Shown here one piece after another: positions 6,943 through 14,943 of a stretch of 17,237 nt of DNA (position 1 is the first letter of the stretch; every line of letters begins with the position of its first letter). The notes under the pieces are model-generated. The model did no database searches. It was given only the letters and a program-made list of their open reading frames with translations, and was not told where the DNA came from. Location: positions 2,105-19,341 of the forward strand of contig DCEF01000001.1 of NCBI GenBank assembly GCA_002316805.1. The letters run 5' to 3'. Made by a program: the position numbers and the translations under genes. This stretch comes from Ruminococcaceae bacterium UBA1036 (GTDB taxonomy: Bacteria > Bacillota > Clostridia > Oscillospirales > Acutalibacteraceae).

Positions 6943-7242
6943 TCACCTCAAATCGTTTACATGATTTATCGAATAATGTGTAAACCTGTCCTTGTTTATC
7001 ATCAGCAAGATTGCCTCCCAGTTCCTCTTTTTGGGATTGCCTGCGGCGGGCTGTACAAGGAAAAAGCTGCTGACAACAGCAGTAATCCAGTACGGAATCT
7101 GAAGCCAGGAGTGGACAAAAATTTTAAACAAAAGGAAAATGCCAAAGAGGACTGCGAACGTTACGCAGTCTTTCCACCAAATGCGTGGCTTATCGAGTAT
7201 TTTGTATTCCTCTTTTAACTGTTTAGGTATGATATATGTCAT
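6943..7242 (-). CDS. VirB3/PrgI-like small inner-membrane T4SS protein
   Basis: 99 residues. The pattern is typical of short VirB3-type proteins of Gram-positive transfer systems (PrgI, TcpE, DUF5592-like). A polar start (TYIIPKQLKEEYKIL) precedes two closely spaced membrane segments (about 26-42 and 49-64), then a conserved-looking NPKKRNWEAILLMI segment and a cytoplasmic tail. The ATG overlaps the VirB6-like stop (ATGA), indicating coupling. Position just before TrsD/VirB4 supports the call. I assign the role by pattern and context, not by a unique motif. Confidence 0.75.
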   Translation of the reverse strand: MTYIIPKQLKEEYKILDKPRIWWKDCVTFAVLFGIFLLFKIFVHSWLQIPYWITAVVSSFFLVQPAAGNPKKRNWEAILLMINKDRFTHYSINHVNDLR

Positions 7243-9287
7243 TTGTTCTCGGACTCCTTTGCCTCTTGAATTTTCGCGTTGCGGATATCTGTTTTAGCCT
7301 GATGTACGGCTTGGGAATGCTTTAAATCAGGGTTATCCTGCATTTTCTGATACGCCATTGCTTCCCTCCGTACTTTTTTATTGCCATGTGCTATGCTGCT
7401 GCCGTATGCAAGGCTGTACATACGTCTTGCGGAGTGAGCCACACCGGAATCCCTCACGCTTTTTGCAACCTTGCTGCCAACATAGCCGCCGAGTGTAGTT
7501 GTTTGCTGTTCAAGCGCCGCACCTTTTTCAGAAGGCGGCTGGCCTTTAGCTACTGCGGACTCTTCATGCGGCATCTGATTGTATCCAGCTTGTGTGTTTA
7601 TCGACTGTGAGCCGATGCTGTTTTGATGATTGTTTACCGTTGAAGCAGAACCGTGCTGTGCCGAAGCAGCTTTTGCAGTCGGCGCATTGGCCGAAGGGCC
7701 TCCCTGAACAGAATTGCCGGCAGATGTTACTTGTTGCTTAAGTGAACCCATTTCGACAGGAGAACTGCCGTTAGCACTGTCCTGAGATGGCTTGCCATCA
7801 GATTTATCAGAATATGGTACTTTAGGCGGGTGCGTTTGATAATTAGCTCTATTTTGTTTTCCGAACGGGTCGCTTTTTCCATTGCGCACAGCAGCATATC
7901 TTTCTCGGTTATCAGCCGCGCCGGCAGCCATGCCCGCGGCTATACCGCCTGTTCCTCCAACCGCACTGCCGACTTTGCCGACCGCGGCTTTTGCCGTGCC
8001 TATTACACCTTTTGAGCGGAGAGAATCGATAGCGCCTCTGCCTCCAACAAGCGTTGCGGCTCCGGCCATCATACTTCCTGCAGCTTTCATGCCATACATA
8101 GTGCGTGCAGCGTTATGGACACCCGCGTCTATGCCAAATATCTGCTCAAAGAGGTTAGGCCCGTCAATAACAGACCACGCAAGGGCAACCATTAAAATAA
8201 GTCTTAAAAATGGATTGCTGACTTTCGCAATATAAGCGTTACCGATTATGTAGAGCTGGAGCATAAAGAATACGGCAAATAAGGTAAAAAGTGTCGAAAG
8301 CAGCATCTGCAGGCAGCGCTTTACTCTCTGCGCCGTTGCAATATCAAGCAAGGCAACGACTTGTGTCAAAGTCTGATTAATGGCAAGCTCGTACAAGAGG
8401 CGGGCTATTTTGATACCGCTTAGTATTAGGGCAAATCCTGTTATGACCAGGGTGCTGATGATAGTAAACCAGTCTATGTTCCACCGGTAGTAATACTGCG
8501 TCATGTCGGGAATGCTGATTAATCCGACTTTGCCGTCCCAAAGCCCTGACAGCGACTGCTTGCCGTCTTTGTCCGTGATAAGTTTGTTTTTCCAGACGTC
8601 CGGATACTTCATTTTGCCTGGGTCTATAGTTTCGGTCGGGTCGATTTTCGTTATGCGTGTCTTATCTGCTCCTTTTGCCGCATACCGGTTTTTATTTGTC
8701 AACGCTTTAAATCCGTTCGCGTCATACATTGTGTTGTCCGTGATATTATCAACAAGTATGCTGTCGGTTAAGACAGACGAGAGGCTTTCAGTTGACTTGC
8801 CGTCTGCAGTATCTAAGAACTGTATTGCCTGCGTTGTCAGCGTATATCCTGCGGAAAGCAATGCCGGAAGGCCAATGGCAATCGTAATGCCTATTACAAG
8901 GTTTCCGGCTATTGTTGTAAAATCCCGAGGCTTGATAATGTACAGAATCCCAATGAACAGAATTACAAGCACCATTAATGCCACCGTAAGAGGCATGATT
9001 TTATTTTGCTGTAAATTCCGTACTCCGGCTGACGTGAAGAATCCGCCTATAGTAGAATTTATTTGGTAAACAACGCCTTCGATGCCTCCGACGAGCCAGT
9101 GAAGGCCTGTTATTACTCCCCAGCCGATTCTCCGGCCTATGTCGCCGCCGACGCTGTGGGATTCGAACTGATGTTGGTTTAAAACCTTTACTGCGTCTAC
9201 GCTGTCGGCAAAAGCTGCAATAGGTGAACCGACGAGAAAAAAGGCGCAAGCAGTAAATGCCAGCGCCAATTTTTTTTTGAGCTTCAA
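7239..9287 (-). CDS. VirB6/TrbL-like polytopic channel protein
   Basis: 682 residues starting at TTG 9287; an AAAGGTGGTG SD lies 8 nt upstream. A signal peptide is clear (KLKKKLALAF core, predicted cut after AAFA about residue 27). Hydrophobic segments lie near 97-118, 123-150, 272-295, 325-350 and 357-376, with an extracellular-looking loop of about 120 residues between the second and third. From about 390 the protein becomes a long Gly/Ala/Ser/Gln-rich low-complexity tail ending in charged residues. Size, signal peptide, membrane layout and tail fit the VirB6/TrbL-like proteins of Gram-positive elements, which line the inner-membrane channel. It lies between VirD4 and VirB3-like genes. Confidence 0.85.
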   Translation of the reverse strand: MKLKKKLALAFTACAFFLVGSPIAAFADSVDAVKVLNQHQFESHSVGGDIGRRIGWGVITGLHWLVGGIEGVVYQINSTIGGFFTSAGVRNLQQNKIMPLTVALMVLVILFIGILYIIKPRDFTTIAGNLVIGITIAIGLPALLSAGYTLTTQAIQFLDTADGKSTESLSSVLTDSILVDNITDNTMYDANGFKALTNKNRYAAKGADKTRITKIDPTETIDPGKMKYPDVWKNKLITDKDGKQSLSGLWDGKVGLISIPDMTQYYYRWNIDWFTIISTLVITGFALILSGIKIARLLYELAINQTLTQVVALLDIATAQRVKRCLQMLLSTLFTLFAVFFMLQLYIIGNAYIAKVSNPFLRLILMVALAWSVIDGPNLFEQIFGIDAGVHNAARTMYGMKAAGSMMAGAATLVGGRGAIDSLRSKGVIGTAKAAVGKVGSAVGGTGGIAAGMAAGAADNRERYAAVRNGKSDPFGKQNRANYQTHPPKVPYSDKSDGKPSQDSANGSSPVEMGSLKQQVTSAGNSVQGGPSANAPTAKAASAQHGSASTVNNHQNSIGSQSINTQAGYNQMPHEESAVAKGQPPSEKGAALEQQTTTLGGYVGSKVAKSVRDSGVAHSARRMYSLAYGSSIAHGNKKVRREAMAYQKMQDNPDLKHSQAVHQAKTDIRNAKIQEAKESENK

Positions 9288-9304
9288 TATTTATACACCA
9301 CCTT

Positions 9305-11437
9305 TCAGGCAGAATCCTTCAGGACTGTATAGACATCATCAAACGTACTCTGTGATATTTTACGATTATCGAGCAGCTCCTGAAGAAACTCATCAAACTG
9401 TGTCATAGTCATAGTAAAATCAATTGTGTTTTCATCAAAATTTTCAGCTCTGAACAATTTCCGTATAAAATCTATCTGCTTTTCAGACAGCGTCTGCTTT
9501 AAAGGCGCGTCGAACGGCATCGGTGTTTCCTCAAGCGTAGTTTGCGGCTTAGCAACAGGTGAATACAGGATATTATTTAAACTTGTGTCCTTATGACCGC
9601 AGTGAATCTCAAGGCGTAAAGATTGAAACGATGCTTCCGGAAAATCACCGGCAAGATATTGGTAACTGTATTTCATGATGGTTTTGCCATGATTAAAAAT
9701 TGGGTTTGGAGTTATTTTTCTGCCTTTCAGGTCTGTGCGCTTTGTTACACGGACAACAACACTTTCACCTGGCTTAAGTTCCATAAGTTCATTCGGGTTT
9801 AACAGTGGCTGCGTATCCGGGTGCTCAGAGATATTCTTATCGAGCGACAGGTTTCCCCTCCCGTTGCGGGAGTATGACGTGATAGTTTTATTACCGATTA
9901 AAGAAGAAAATTCTTTGGCCGTATTGGCCTCAATTGTAAGAAGGTATATCTGGTTGCCGCAGCCGGCTATGATAGACCGGCCGTCCTGCTCACCGTACAA
10001 GTGGTAAATCTGCGAGTACGCCTGAACTATCATATCGAACCTTATATTTCGGCCGAGGCAGACGTTAAGAATATGCGCCATCTCTGGAATCGGCGTTATA
10101 TTGCCGAATTCATCGAGGAGAAACACAACTTCACGCGGGCATTTGCCGCCAATCATTGAGCACTTCTTTGAAAGTACATAGTAGAGCTGGCTTATGAAAA
10201 TCGTTGCGAGGAACTGGTTGGATCTATCGTAGTCGGGCATTACGAGAAATACGGCTGTCGGCTGTTTTATGTTGAAACCAATATTTTCAAGATCAAGCGT
10301 ATTTTTAGAAGTCATCTTTGCGACTTTTTCCATTGTAAATTTAATCAGTTGAGAGTTTGTATTGGCAAAAATATTGCCTTTAGTCTTGCCGGCCGCGAAT
10401 GCTACGGCTGAATACTGTATGCGCGCAATATCATCAAGCCCGCGGCTCAGGAAAAATTTATCGAGCAAGCTTTTACCGTTATTGTCTGTTTCGCCTAAAT
10501 CAACAAGCAGGCGGGCAACAGAGTACATATTGACTTTTCCGTACCATCTTTTCTTATCAGACTCATCTTCATACTTTTCCGCTTCCGCGCAGCAATCAAT
10601 CGTCACGGCGAGTATCAGCGCGTTTGTAAGGGCAATGCTCCAGTTTTCCCACGTCTTGTCTTTCGCATTTGGGTCATGGAACAGAATATAGGAAAGAGTG
10701 TTTGCAAGAAGCTGCGCTTCTGCTTTATCGCCTCTCATGTACGCTTCAAGGACAAGCTGCAGAGGATTATATGAAAGGCCCATAAAATTCATCAGGTCAA
10801 AAACCTGTACATCATATCCCCGCCTTTTAAGCGTGGCAGCAGACGATGCAGCAAGCTCACCTTTTGGGTCTGCAATAATCATGCTGGCCTGCTTTTCAGC
10901 GCGGCTGTAAATGTCTATAGCAGGGACAACAAGCATCTGAGTTTTGCCGCTTCGGGTTGTTCCGATGATAAGATTGTTCACGGGACTGTCGTCGATAAAT
11001 ATTCTGCCTTTATACCGCGAAACAGGAAAACCACCGCCGTCGCTGATTTTTTCAGACTTTTCAGGAACGCTGCGAAACTCAGTCTGAAGCGCAGGTATCG
11101 TGGCAAAACTACGGCTGCCTTTTGTCTTTCTGTCTGAAAGCGGAGTGAAATTTACTTTCATGCGATAGGCAAAACGAATAGAAAACGCAATAGAGAAAAT
11201 GCCACTGATAAGATACCACCATTTGAATTTCTGCCAGTTAAAGATAAAAGGATTCGGGGAAACAAGGACAATTTTTGCGCCGCTTTTCATGCTTGCACGC
11301 AGACTTTCAAAAAAAAGCGCAGTCATGTTTCCCGCATAGTTAAAAAACACCATGCAGGCGGCAAATACTAAAAAAGCAAAGGCTATGACAGCCGACGTTT
11401 TGGAAAACAGGCGCTGCAACCTTATCTTAAATACCAA
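9305..11437 (-). CDS. virD4: VirD4/TraG-type coupling protein
   Basis: 710 residues from TTG 11437. This start is preferred because GGGAGGT lies 6-7 nt upstream; upstream in-frame starts (as far as 11572) would read through the terminator hairpin and the pilin gene. Two N-terminal membrane segments (about 14-34 and 73-91) anchor a cytoplasmic RecA-like motor. Walker A is GTTRSGKT (159-166), followed by MIIADPKGEL, and Walker B is VVFLLDEFGN (437-446), with QAYSQ (472-476) and the GCGNQIYL region typical of TraG/VirD4. The protein brings relaxase-bound DNA to the channel. C-terminal residues beyond about 630 look like a variable substrate-recognition region. The preceding terminator suggests it is made at a lower level than the pilin. 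Confidence 0.95.
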   Translation of the reverse strand: MVFKIRLQRLFSKTSAVIAFAFLVFAACMVFFNYAGNMTALFFESLRASMKSGAKIVLVSPNPFIFNWQKFKWWYLISGIFSIAFSIRFAYRMKVNFTPLSDRKTKGSRSFATIPALQTEFRSVPEKSEKISDGGGFPVSRYKGRIFIDDSPVNNLIIGTTRSGKTQMLVVPAIDIYSRAEKQASMIIADPKGELAASSAATLKRRGYDVQVFDLMNFMGLSYNPLQLVLEAYMRGDKAEAQLLANTLSYILFHDPNAKDKTWENWSIALTNALILAVTIDCCAEAEKYEDESDKKRWYGKVNMYSVARLLVDLGETDNNGKSLLDKFFLSRGLDDIARIQYSAVAFAAGKTKGNIFANTNSQLIKFTMEKVAKMTSKNTLDLENIGFNIKQPTAVFLVMPDYDRSNQFLATIFISQLYYVLSKKCSMIGGKCPREVVFLLDEFGNITPIPEMAHILNVCLGRNIRFDMIVQAYSQIYHLYGEQDGRSIIAGCGNQIYLLTIEANTAKEFSSLIGNKTITSYSRNGRGNLSLDKNISEHPDTQPLLNPNELMELKPGESVVVRVTKRTDLKGRKITPNPIFNHGKTIMKYSYQYLAGDFPEASFQSLRLEIHCGHKDTSLNNILYSPVAKPQTTLEETPMPFDAPLKQTLSEKQIDFIRKLFRAENFDENTIDFTMTMTQFDEFLQELLDNRKISQSTFDDVYTVLKDSA

Positions 11438-11457
11438 ATTTATACCTCCCTGTATGA

Positions 11458-11488
11458 ATAAAAAAAGCCGGGGTTTCGGACCCCGGTT
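11458..11488 (-). terminator. Rho-independent terminator after the pilin gene
   Basis: Read on the minus strand, a 7-bp GC-rich stem (CCGGGGT/ACCCCGG, bases 11468-11474 with 11480-11486) and a 5-nt loop are followed by CTTTTTTTATT. The hairpin is 5 nt after the pilin stop and upstream of the VirD4 SD. No T-run follows on the plus strand, so it acts in one direction only. It is probably partial, because downstream T4SS genes have no obvious promoter of their own. Confidence 0.88.
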
Positions 11489-11493
11489 GTATA

Positions 11494-11796
11494 TCAGAAA
11501 TTCATCAGGCCCTGCAGCCATGTCTTTAATACGGAGCACCCTGCGCAGATGATTACACCGACTATGACACACGCGAGGCGCAATTTACTGCTTTCAACGG
11601 AATCGCGGCTGCCATGCATGAATTTAATTCCGGAAATTACAAGGAAAATACCGGCAAGGCCGCCTCCGATTGCCTGTCCGGCCGTCATAATGTTATTAAG
11701 TGTTGTTTGAAGTCCTGACGGCATTGAAGCAGCCATTTTTATAGGCGCCATACTCAAAGCGTTAAATGCTGAAAAAAGGGCCGGTTTGATACTCAT
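11494..11796 (-). CDS. VirB2/TrbC-like pilin candidate
   Basis: 100 residues from ATG 11796. AAGGAG lies about 10 nt before this ATG but almost touches the alternative ATG at 11805. The protein has an amphipathic N-terminal 30 residues and two membrane segments, AIGGGLAGIFLVISGIKFMH (42-61) and LRLACVIVGVIICAGCSVLK (72-91). They are separated by a short polar loop (GSRDSVESS). This size and two-helix hairpin are those of VirB2/TrbC pilin-like proteins. A cleaved signal peptide is not obvious. The gene starts 1 nt after the stop of the 55-residue ORF and is followed by an intrinsic terminator, fitting a major subunit made in excess over VirD4. Confidence 0.72.
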   Translation of the reverse strand: MSIKPALFSAFNALSMAPIKMAASMPSGLQTTLNNIMTAGQAIGGGLAGIFLVISGIKFMHGSRDSVESSKLRLACVIVGVIICAGCSVLKTWLQGLMNF

Positions 11797-11797
11797 A

Positions 11798-11965
11798 TCA
11801 GCCATTCTCCTTTTTATTAAAATTTAATGCCGACAGCAAAGTGCCGGCATTTTGTGTAATATATTCCATATGCTTTTCTTCCAGCCAGTCGTCGTAACTG
11901 ATCCCTTTTTTGTTCAGGAGTGCCTCAACGAGGGCTTTCTGTTTATTCCCTTTTTTATTAGCCAT
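11798..11965 (-). CDS. Small unknown protein between ArdC/Toprim and pilin genes
   Basis: 55 residues: a basic N-terminus (MANKKGNKQK), then ALVEALLNKKGISYDDWLEE, KHMEYITQNAG and a Lys/Asn-rich end. There is no signal peptide or membrane segment. The ATG directly abuts the stop of the preceding gene (TGAATG), and AGGAGGTG lies 11 nt upstream. The stop is 1 nt before the pilin ATG. Tight packing on both sides and the SD support a real gene. No family is recognised; possibly a regulator or assembly factor for the neighbouring pilin. Confidence 0.72.
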   Translation of the reverse strand: MANKKGNKQKALVEALLNKKGISYDDWLEEKHMEYITQNAGTLLSALNFNKKENG

Positions 11966-14623
11966 TCACCGTTCCACCTCCTGTGCCATATTCCTGCCTT
12001 TTTTTGGCTTTTTGCAAAGGCACTCGTTGATGTCCTTGCCGTTGTTTGGCCTTAATAATTCCACTTGTATATTCGGAAATTTTTGTTTAAGGGTATTATA
12101 AATTTTAAGGTTTGCCTCTTTTCCGGCACCGTCATTATCGTTTGCGAGGACTACCTCTTTAATCTGAGAATTTTCCTGCAAGCGTGTATATACAGCCTTA
12201 TCTTTGCCTGTGCCGCATGTGGCAAGATACGCAAATTTATCTATTGGCTTATTCTCCTGCTTCTTCAAAGTCATTATTGAGAGCGCGTCTATAGGCGCTT
12301 CACAGACATAGAGCTTTTGTGCCTTGGGGCTGTTGACTATCCAGCCGATATCCTGACGGCTTCCGGCAACGTCACGTTTAAAAGATGAACCTGTGAGAGT
12401 TGTATGCCTTGTTGCAAATGCGGCTTGGCCGTTTTTATCTTTGCCGACGAAGACGACGTTGTGCTTGGTATCTTCGTAAATCAATCCATCTTTGATGCAC
12501 TGCGTCACGATTGCCGCATCCAGGCAGCGGGTCTTTACCAGGTAAGCGTAAGCGCGGCTGTATTTGCCCTGCACTTTTTCAGGCAGGATAAGTTCCTTCT
12601 TTTCAGGCGGCTTTTCCTGTGGAACTTTCTTCTCACAATGCTGTGCAGTAGAAACATTATTATTATTTACGTACTGTTCCCTGAGCGCTTTTATTGCCTG
12701 ATCTTTGCTGTACCCACCGAAGTGCATGACAAAATCAATAGGTGAGCCCCCGGTGCCTGCTGAAAACTGATAATAGCTGTTCGTTTCAGGGTAAATTCGT
12801 ACACTGTCATGTTCCGCAAGGGAATAGTAACCGCCAACCTTTACAGGCGTAAGCCCCATGTCTTTTGCAACAGTCAGGAGAGACACTTCATTCTTGATAT
12901 AATCCAGGGCATCAAACGGCTGCTTCTGATATTGTGAACGAGATGTCATCGGTTCCTTTTCTAGATTATGAGGCACTTTTTGCAGAATATTTTCTATTTT
13001 TTGATCTATTGGCTGAAGCTTTTGATTAGTTTCTGCAAGCTTATCACGGGCTTCATCTAAATGGTCTTTCCACCAGCATCCCCAATCATATTCGTCAGGA
13101 TTATTATCCTTTGGAGGATTGTCTTGATAGCTAAGCATCCGCGAATAAAAATCAGCAGCCTTTTGTAGACTGCATTGCGAAAATAATAAGGCAACAAGAG
13201 CCTTATCGCTTTTACAGCCTTCCGGTAATTTTTCAAGTTTGCTGTCAACTCGCTTTGAAAGGAGAAAATCCTGGCGTGCATATTCTCTGCGATCAACATA
13301 GCTATTTGATTTCTTGCCCTTAGAGGGTGTCAGTGCACGAAGGGATTCGGGTATCCTCTTATTTTCTTCAATAGCTTTATTCAAAACCGACATTTGTTCA
13401 GGCAGGTAATTCTTTCTAAGGAGTATATTTAAGTCATATCCACAGCTGAGAGCATACTTGATTTCTTTTGCAACAAGTTCAACATCAGGGCTGTAATTGT
13501 CTATTGCATCGCCTTCCAAACCCATGTCATATAAAGATGTATCAGGGTCAAAACCATTGTAAATGAAGTCATTCATAAACTTACAATCAGAAGGATAGTA
13601 TTTCTTTGCAAACTCCATAACTTCTTTGTGGCTCTTTGATTGATAATTAGGATCCTCAGGATCGTATGTTGGATAACGCTGCTTTTGTTGTCTAACCATA
13701 GCCTTGTCAAACATAGGCTGCATTTCTTTGCGCAGGCTGAAATATGATTTATTGACAGCCTTCAGCACGGAGGAAAGGTCAAAGCCTTTTAACTTTGTGC
13801 ATGCGCGGTAGTTATCCGTTAGGTGCTGCTTCCTTGAATCAGTTAGTTCAATGCCAAAGCGTTTTTGCAGCATAATGGATATTGCATCGGCTTCTAATTC
13901 CCTGACAGGCTCTGGGATATTAAATGCTTCCCTGCTGTTGTGCATCAATGCATGGCCAAGCTCATGAGTAAGGGTGGAAAGCCGTTCCGTGTCATTCAAC
14001 TTATCGCTGATACGAATAACGTTTTCTTTTGGATAAAAAGCTCCCCGCAAAGAAATGGACTGTAAATCCGCTTCCTTTACGGGGATACCTTTGCTTTCCG
14101 CAAACTGTTTTACTGCTTGGTAAAGTTCTGCATGCTGCTTTGATGAATAACCCATGTCATAAAACCGGGGATAATCTTCAGGCGGGCAGTCGGTCTGTGA
14201 TATATCAAAAACCGTGCCAATGCCGAAGCGCGTGTATGTAACTGTTTTCAGTTTACCGGAGGCAATTTTTTCTTTCTCTTCTGGTGTGGCGTCAGCAACA
14301 CGCCTGTATTGTCTTTTACCATTTTGTTCGCCTAAAGGAATTAGTTCCGTCCTTATAGGATAAAGGACTTTAATGCCGTGCTGGCCTTTACATACGTGAT
14401 ATCCTTTTTGACTCCAGCCTCGGTAGCTTGCCACAAAAGTTGCGTTGGGATTCTGCCGCAGAATCAGAATACTGTTATTTAAAGAGTAATTCCAAAACCG
14501 GTTTTTAAATTCAAGCAACTCGGACATTTTGTCCGGGTCAGCTTTGTATCCGTCGATTACCGATTTAAGCGCCTTTCGGATTTCTTCGAGCTTATCCTTC
14601 TGTCTTGAATAATTGTTTGCCAT
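11966..14623 (-). CDS. ArdC-like / zincin / Toprim multidomain DNA-processing protein
   Basis: 885 residues from ATG 14623, with AAGGGGG 8 nt upstream; the TTG at 14629 overlaps the previous stop. Residues 1-100 match the ArdC-type N-terminal ssDNA-binding pattern (FWNYSLNNSILILRQNPNATFVASYRGW). Residues 160-250 hold a zinc metallopeptidase site: HELGH (His220, His224) and RELEADA (Glu244). A long charged middle region (300-560) is unassigned. Residues 570-650 resemble a DnaG CHC2-like module (VAKDMGLTPVKVGGYYSL, SAGTGGSPIDFVMHFGGYS), but the zinc cysteines are missing. A DUF3991-like segment (690-760) leads into a Toprim domain with Glu775 (YVCEAPIDAL) and Asp829/Asp831 (ANDNDGAG). Relatives are common on Gram-positive conjugative elements (LtrC-like). 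A role in protecting or priming transferred single strands is likely but inferred. Confidence 0.88.
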   Translation of the reverse strand: MANNYSRQKDKLEEIRKALKSVIDGYKADPDKMSELLEFKNRFWNYSLNNSILILRQNPNATFVASYRGWSQKGYHVCKGQHGIKVLYPIRTELIPLGEQNGKRQYRRVADATPEEKEKIASGKLKTVTYTRFGIGTVFDISQTDCPPEDYPRFYDMGYSSKQHAELYQAVKQFAESKGIPVKEADLQSISLRGAFYPKENVIRISDKLNDTERLSTLTHELGHALMHNSREAFNIPEPVRELEADAISIMLQKRFGIELTDSRKQHLTDNYRACTKLKGFDLSSVLKAVNKSYFSLRKEMQPMFDKAMVRQQKQRYPTYDPEDPNYQSKSHKEVMEFAKKYYPSDCKFMNDFIYNGFDPDTSLYDMGLEGDAIDNYSPDVELVAKEIKYALSCGYDLNILLRKNYLPEQMSVLNKAIEENKRIPESLRALTPSKGKKSNSYVDRREYARQDFLLSKRVDSKLEKLPEGCKSDKALVALLFSQCSLQKAADFYSRMLSYQDNPPKDNNPDEYDWGCWWKDHLDEARDKLAETNQKLQPIDQKIENILQKVPHNLEKEPMTSRSQYQKQPFDALDYIKNEVSLLTVAKDMGLTPVKVGGYYSLAEHDSVRIYPETNSYYQFSAGTGGSPIDFVMHFGGYSKDQAIKALREQYVNNNNVSTAQHCEKKVPQEKPPEKKELILPEKVQGKYSRAYAYLVKTRCLDAAIVTQCIKDGLIYEDTKHNVVFVGKDKNGQAAFATRHTTLTGSSFKRDVAGSRQDIGWIVNSPKAQKLYVCEAPIDALSIMTLKKQENKPIDKFAYLATCGTGKDKAVYTRLQENSQIKEVVLANDNDGAGKEANLKIYNTLKQKFPNIQVELLRPNNGKDINECLCKKPKKGRNMAQEVER

Positions 14624-14625
14624 TT

Positions 14626-14874
14626 TCAAAGCCCCCTTGTAGCCGTTTCAATTTCTTTTTTAATTGAGCCTTCGGCTTTTTCAGCTGGCGTCAATTCATC
14701 AATGAGAGCCACTGTTCCAATATCGAAGGCTTCCGGATCCGCTTCAAGATAATAAAAGTTTCCATTGTCGTCCTGATATAGGACAGCGCTGCTCAATTTT
14801 GCCACGGCTGTAGCTATGACCGATTCGTTCACTGGGCTTTCATCTTCATAGACATCTAAATTTCTTTTTTGCAT
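14626..14874 (-). CDS. Small acidic unknown protein, first gene of the main leftward operon
   Basis: 82 residues from ATG 14874, which has AAAGGG 9 nt upstream; an in-frame ATG at 14892 lacks a good SD. The sequence is acidic in its first half (QKRNLDVYEDESPVNES), then AVLYQDDNGNFYYLEADPEAFDIGTVALIDELTPAEKAEGS, with no membrane segment or signal. I do not recognise a family. The stop ends 2 nt before the next ATG, so it is coupled to the ArdC/Toprim gene. It is divergent from the plus-strand 70-residue gene. Confidence 0.75.
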   Translation of the reverse strand: MQKRNLDVYEDESPVNESVIATAVAKLSSAVLYQDDNGNFYYLEADPEAFDIGTVALIDELTPAEKAEGSIKKEIETATRGL

Positions 14875-14891
14875 ATTTATTCGCCCTTTCA

Positions 14892-14920
14892 TTGAGATTT
14901 ATCCCTTTCCAGAGTAAAAT
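14892..14920 (+). promoter_or_regulatory. Sigma-A-type promoter of the plus-strand small gene
   Basis: TTGAGA (14892-14897) and TAAAAT (14915-14920) are separated by exactly 17 bp. Transcription would start near 14927, only about 17 nt before the TTG start, leaving just the SD as leader. The -10 lies inside a dyad. Assigned by sequence only. Confidence 0.6.
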
Positions 14921-14932
14921 GATTTGGAAAGG
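14904..14932. promoter_or_regulatory. Operator-like 8-bp dyad CCTTTCCA-N13-TGGAAAGG
   Basis: A perfect 8-bp inverted repeat (14904-14911 with 14925-14932), its arms 21 bp apart centre to centre, about two helical turns. It encloses the -10 box and expected start point of the plus-strand gene and lies in the 5' region of the leftward operon. The left arm would not be in the transcript, so a DNA-binding role is more likely than an RNA hairpin. The right arm shares bases with the SD, so part of the symmetry may be chance. Confidence 0.5.
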
Positions 14933-14943
14933 AGGTGTTAATT

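Noticed and set aside
6787..7218. 143-residue plus-strand ORF
   Set aside because: It is antisense to the TrsD-like and VirB3-like genes, lacks a recognisable SD and looks like a shadow frame. The same applies to the other plus-strand ORFs between 329 and 14241.
8503..9069. 188-residue plus-strand ORF with hydrophobic stretches
   Set aside because: It is antisense to the membrane segments of the VirB6-like gene, whose composition gives open hydrophobic shadow frames.
11438..11572. Longer VirD4 reading frame beginning at 11572
   Set aside because: It would overlap the pilin gene and read through the terminator. The SD GGGAGGT just before TTG 11437 and a normal VirD4 N-terminus support the shorter form.
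14875..14892. Start of the 82-residue gene at ATG 14892
   Set aside because: The AAAGGG SD lies between the two ATGs and fits only the downstream one at 14874.
14875..14925. Leftward sigma-A promoter with GATAAA as -10 for the main operon
   Set aside because: No acceptable -35 at 16-18 bp was found, so I could not support it, although a leftward promoter here is expected.
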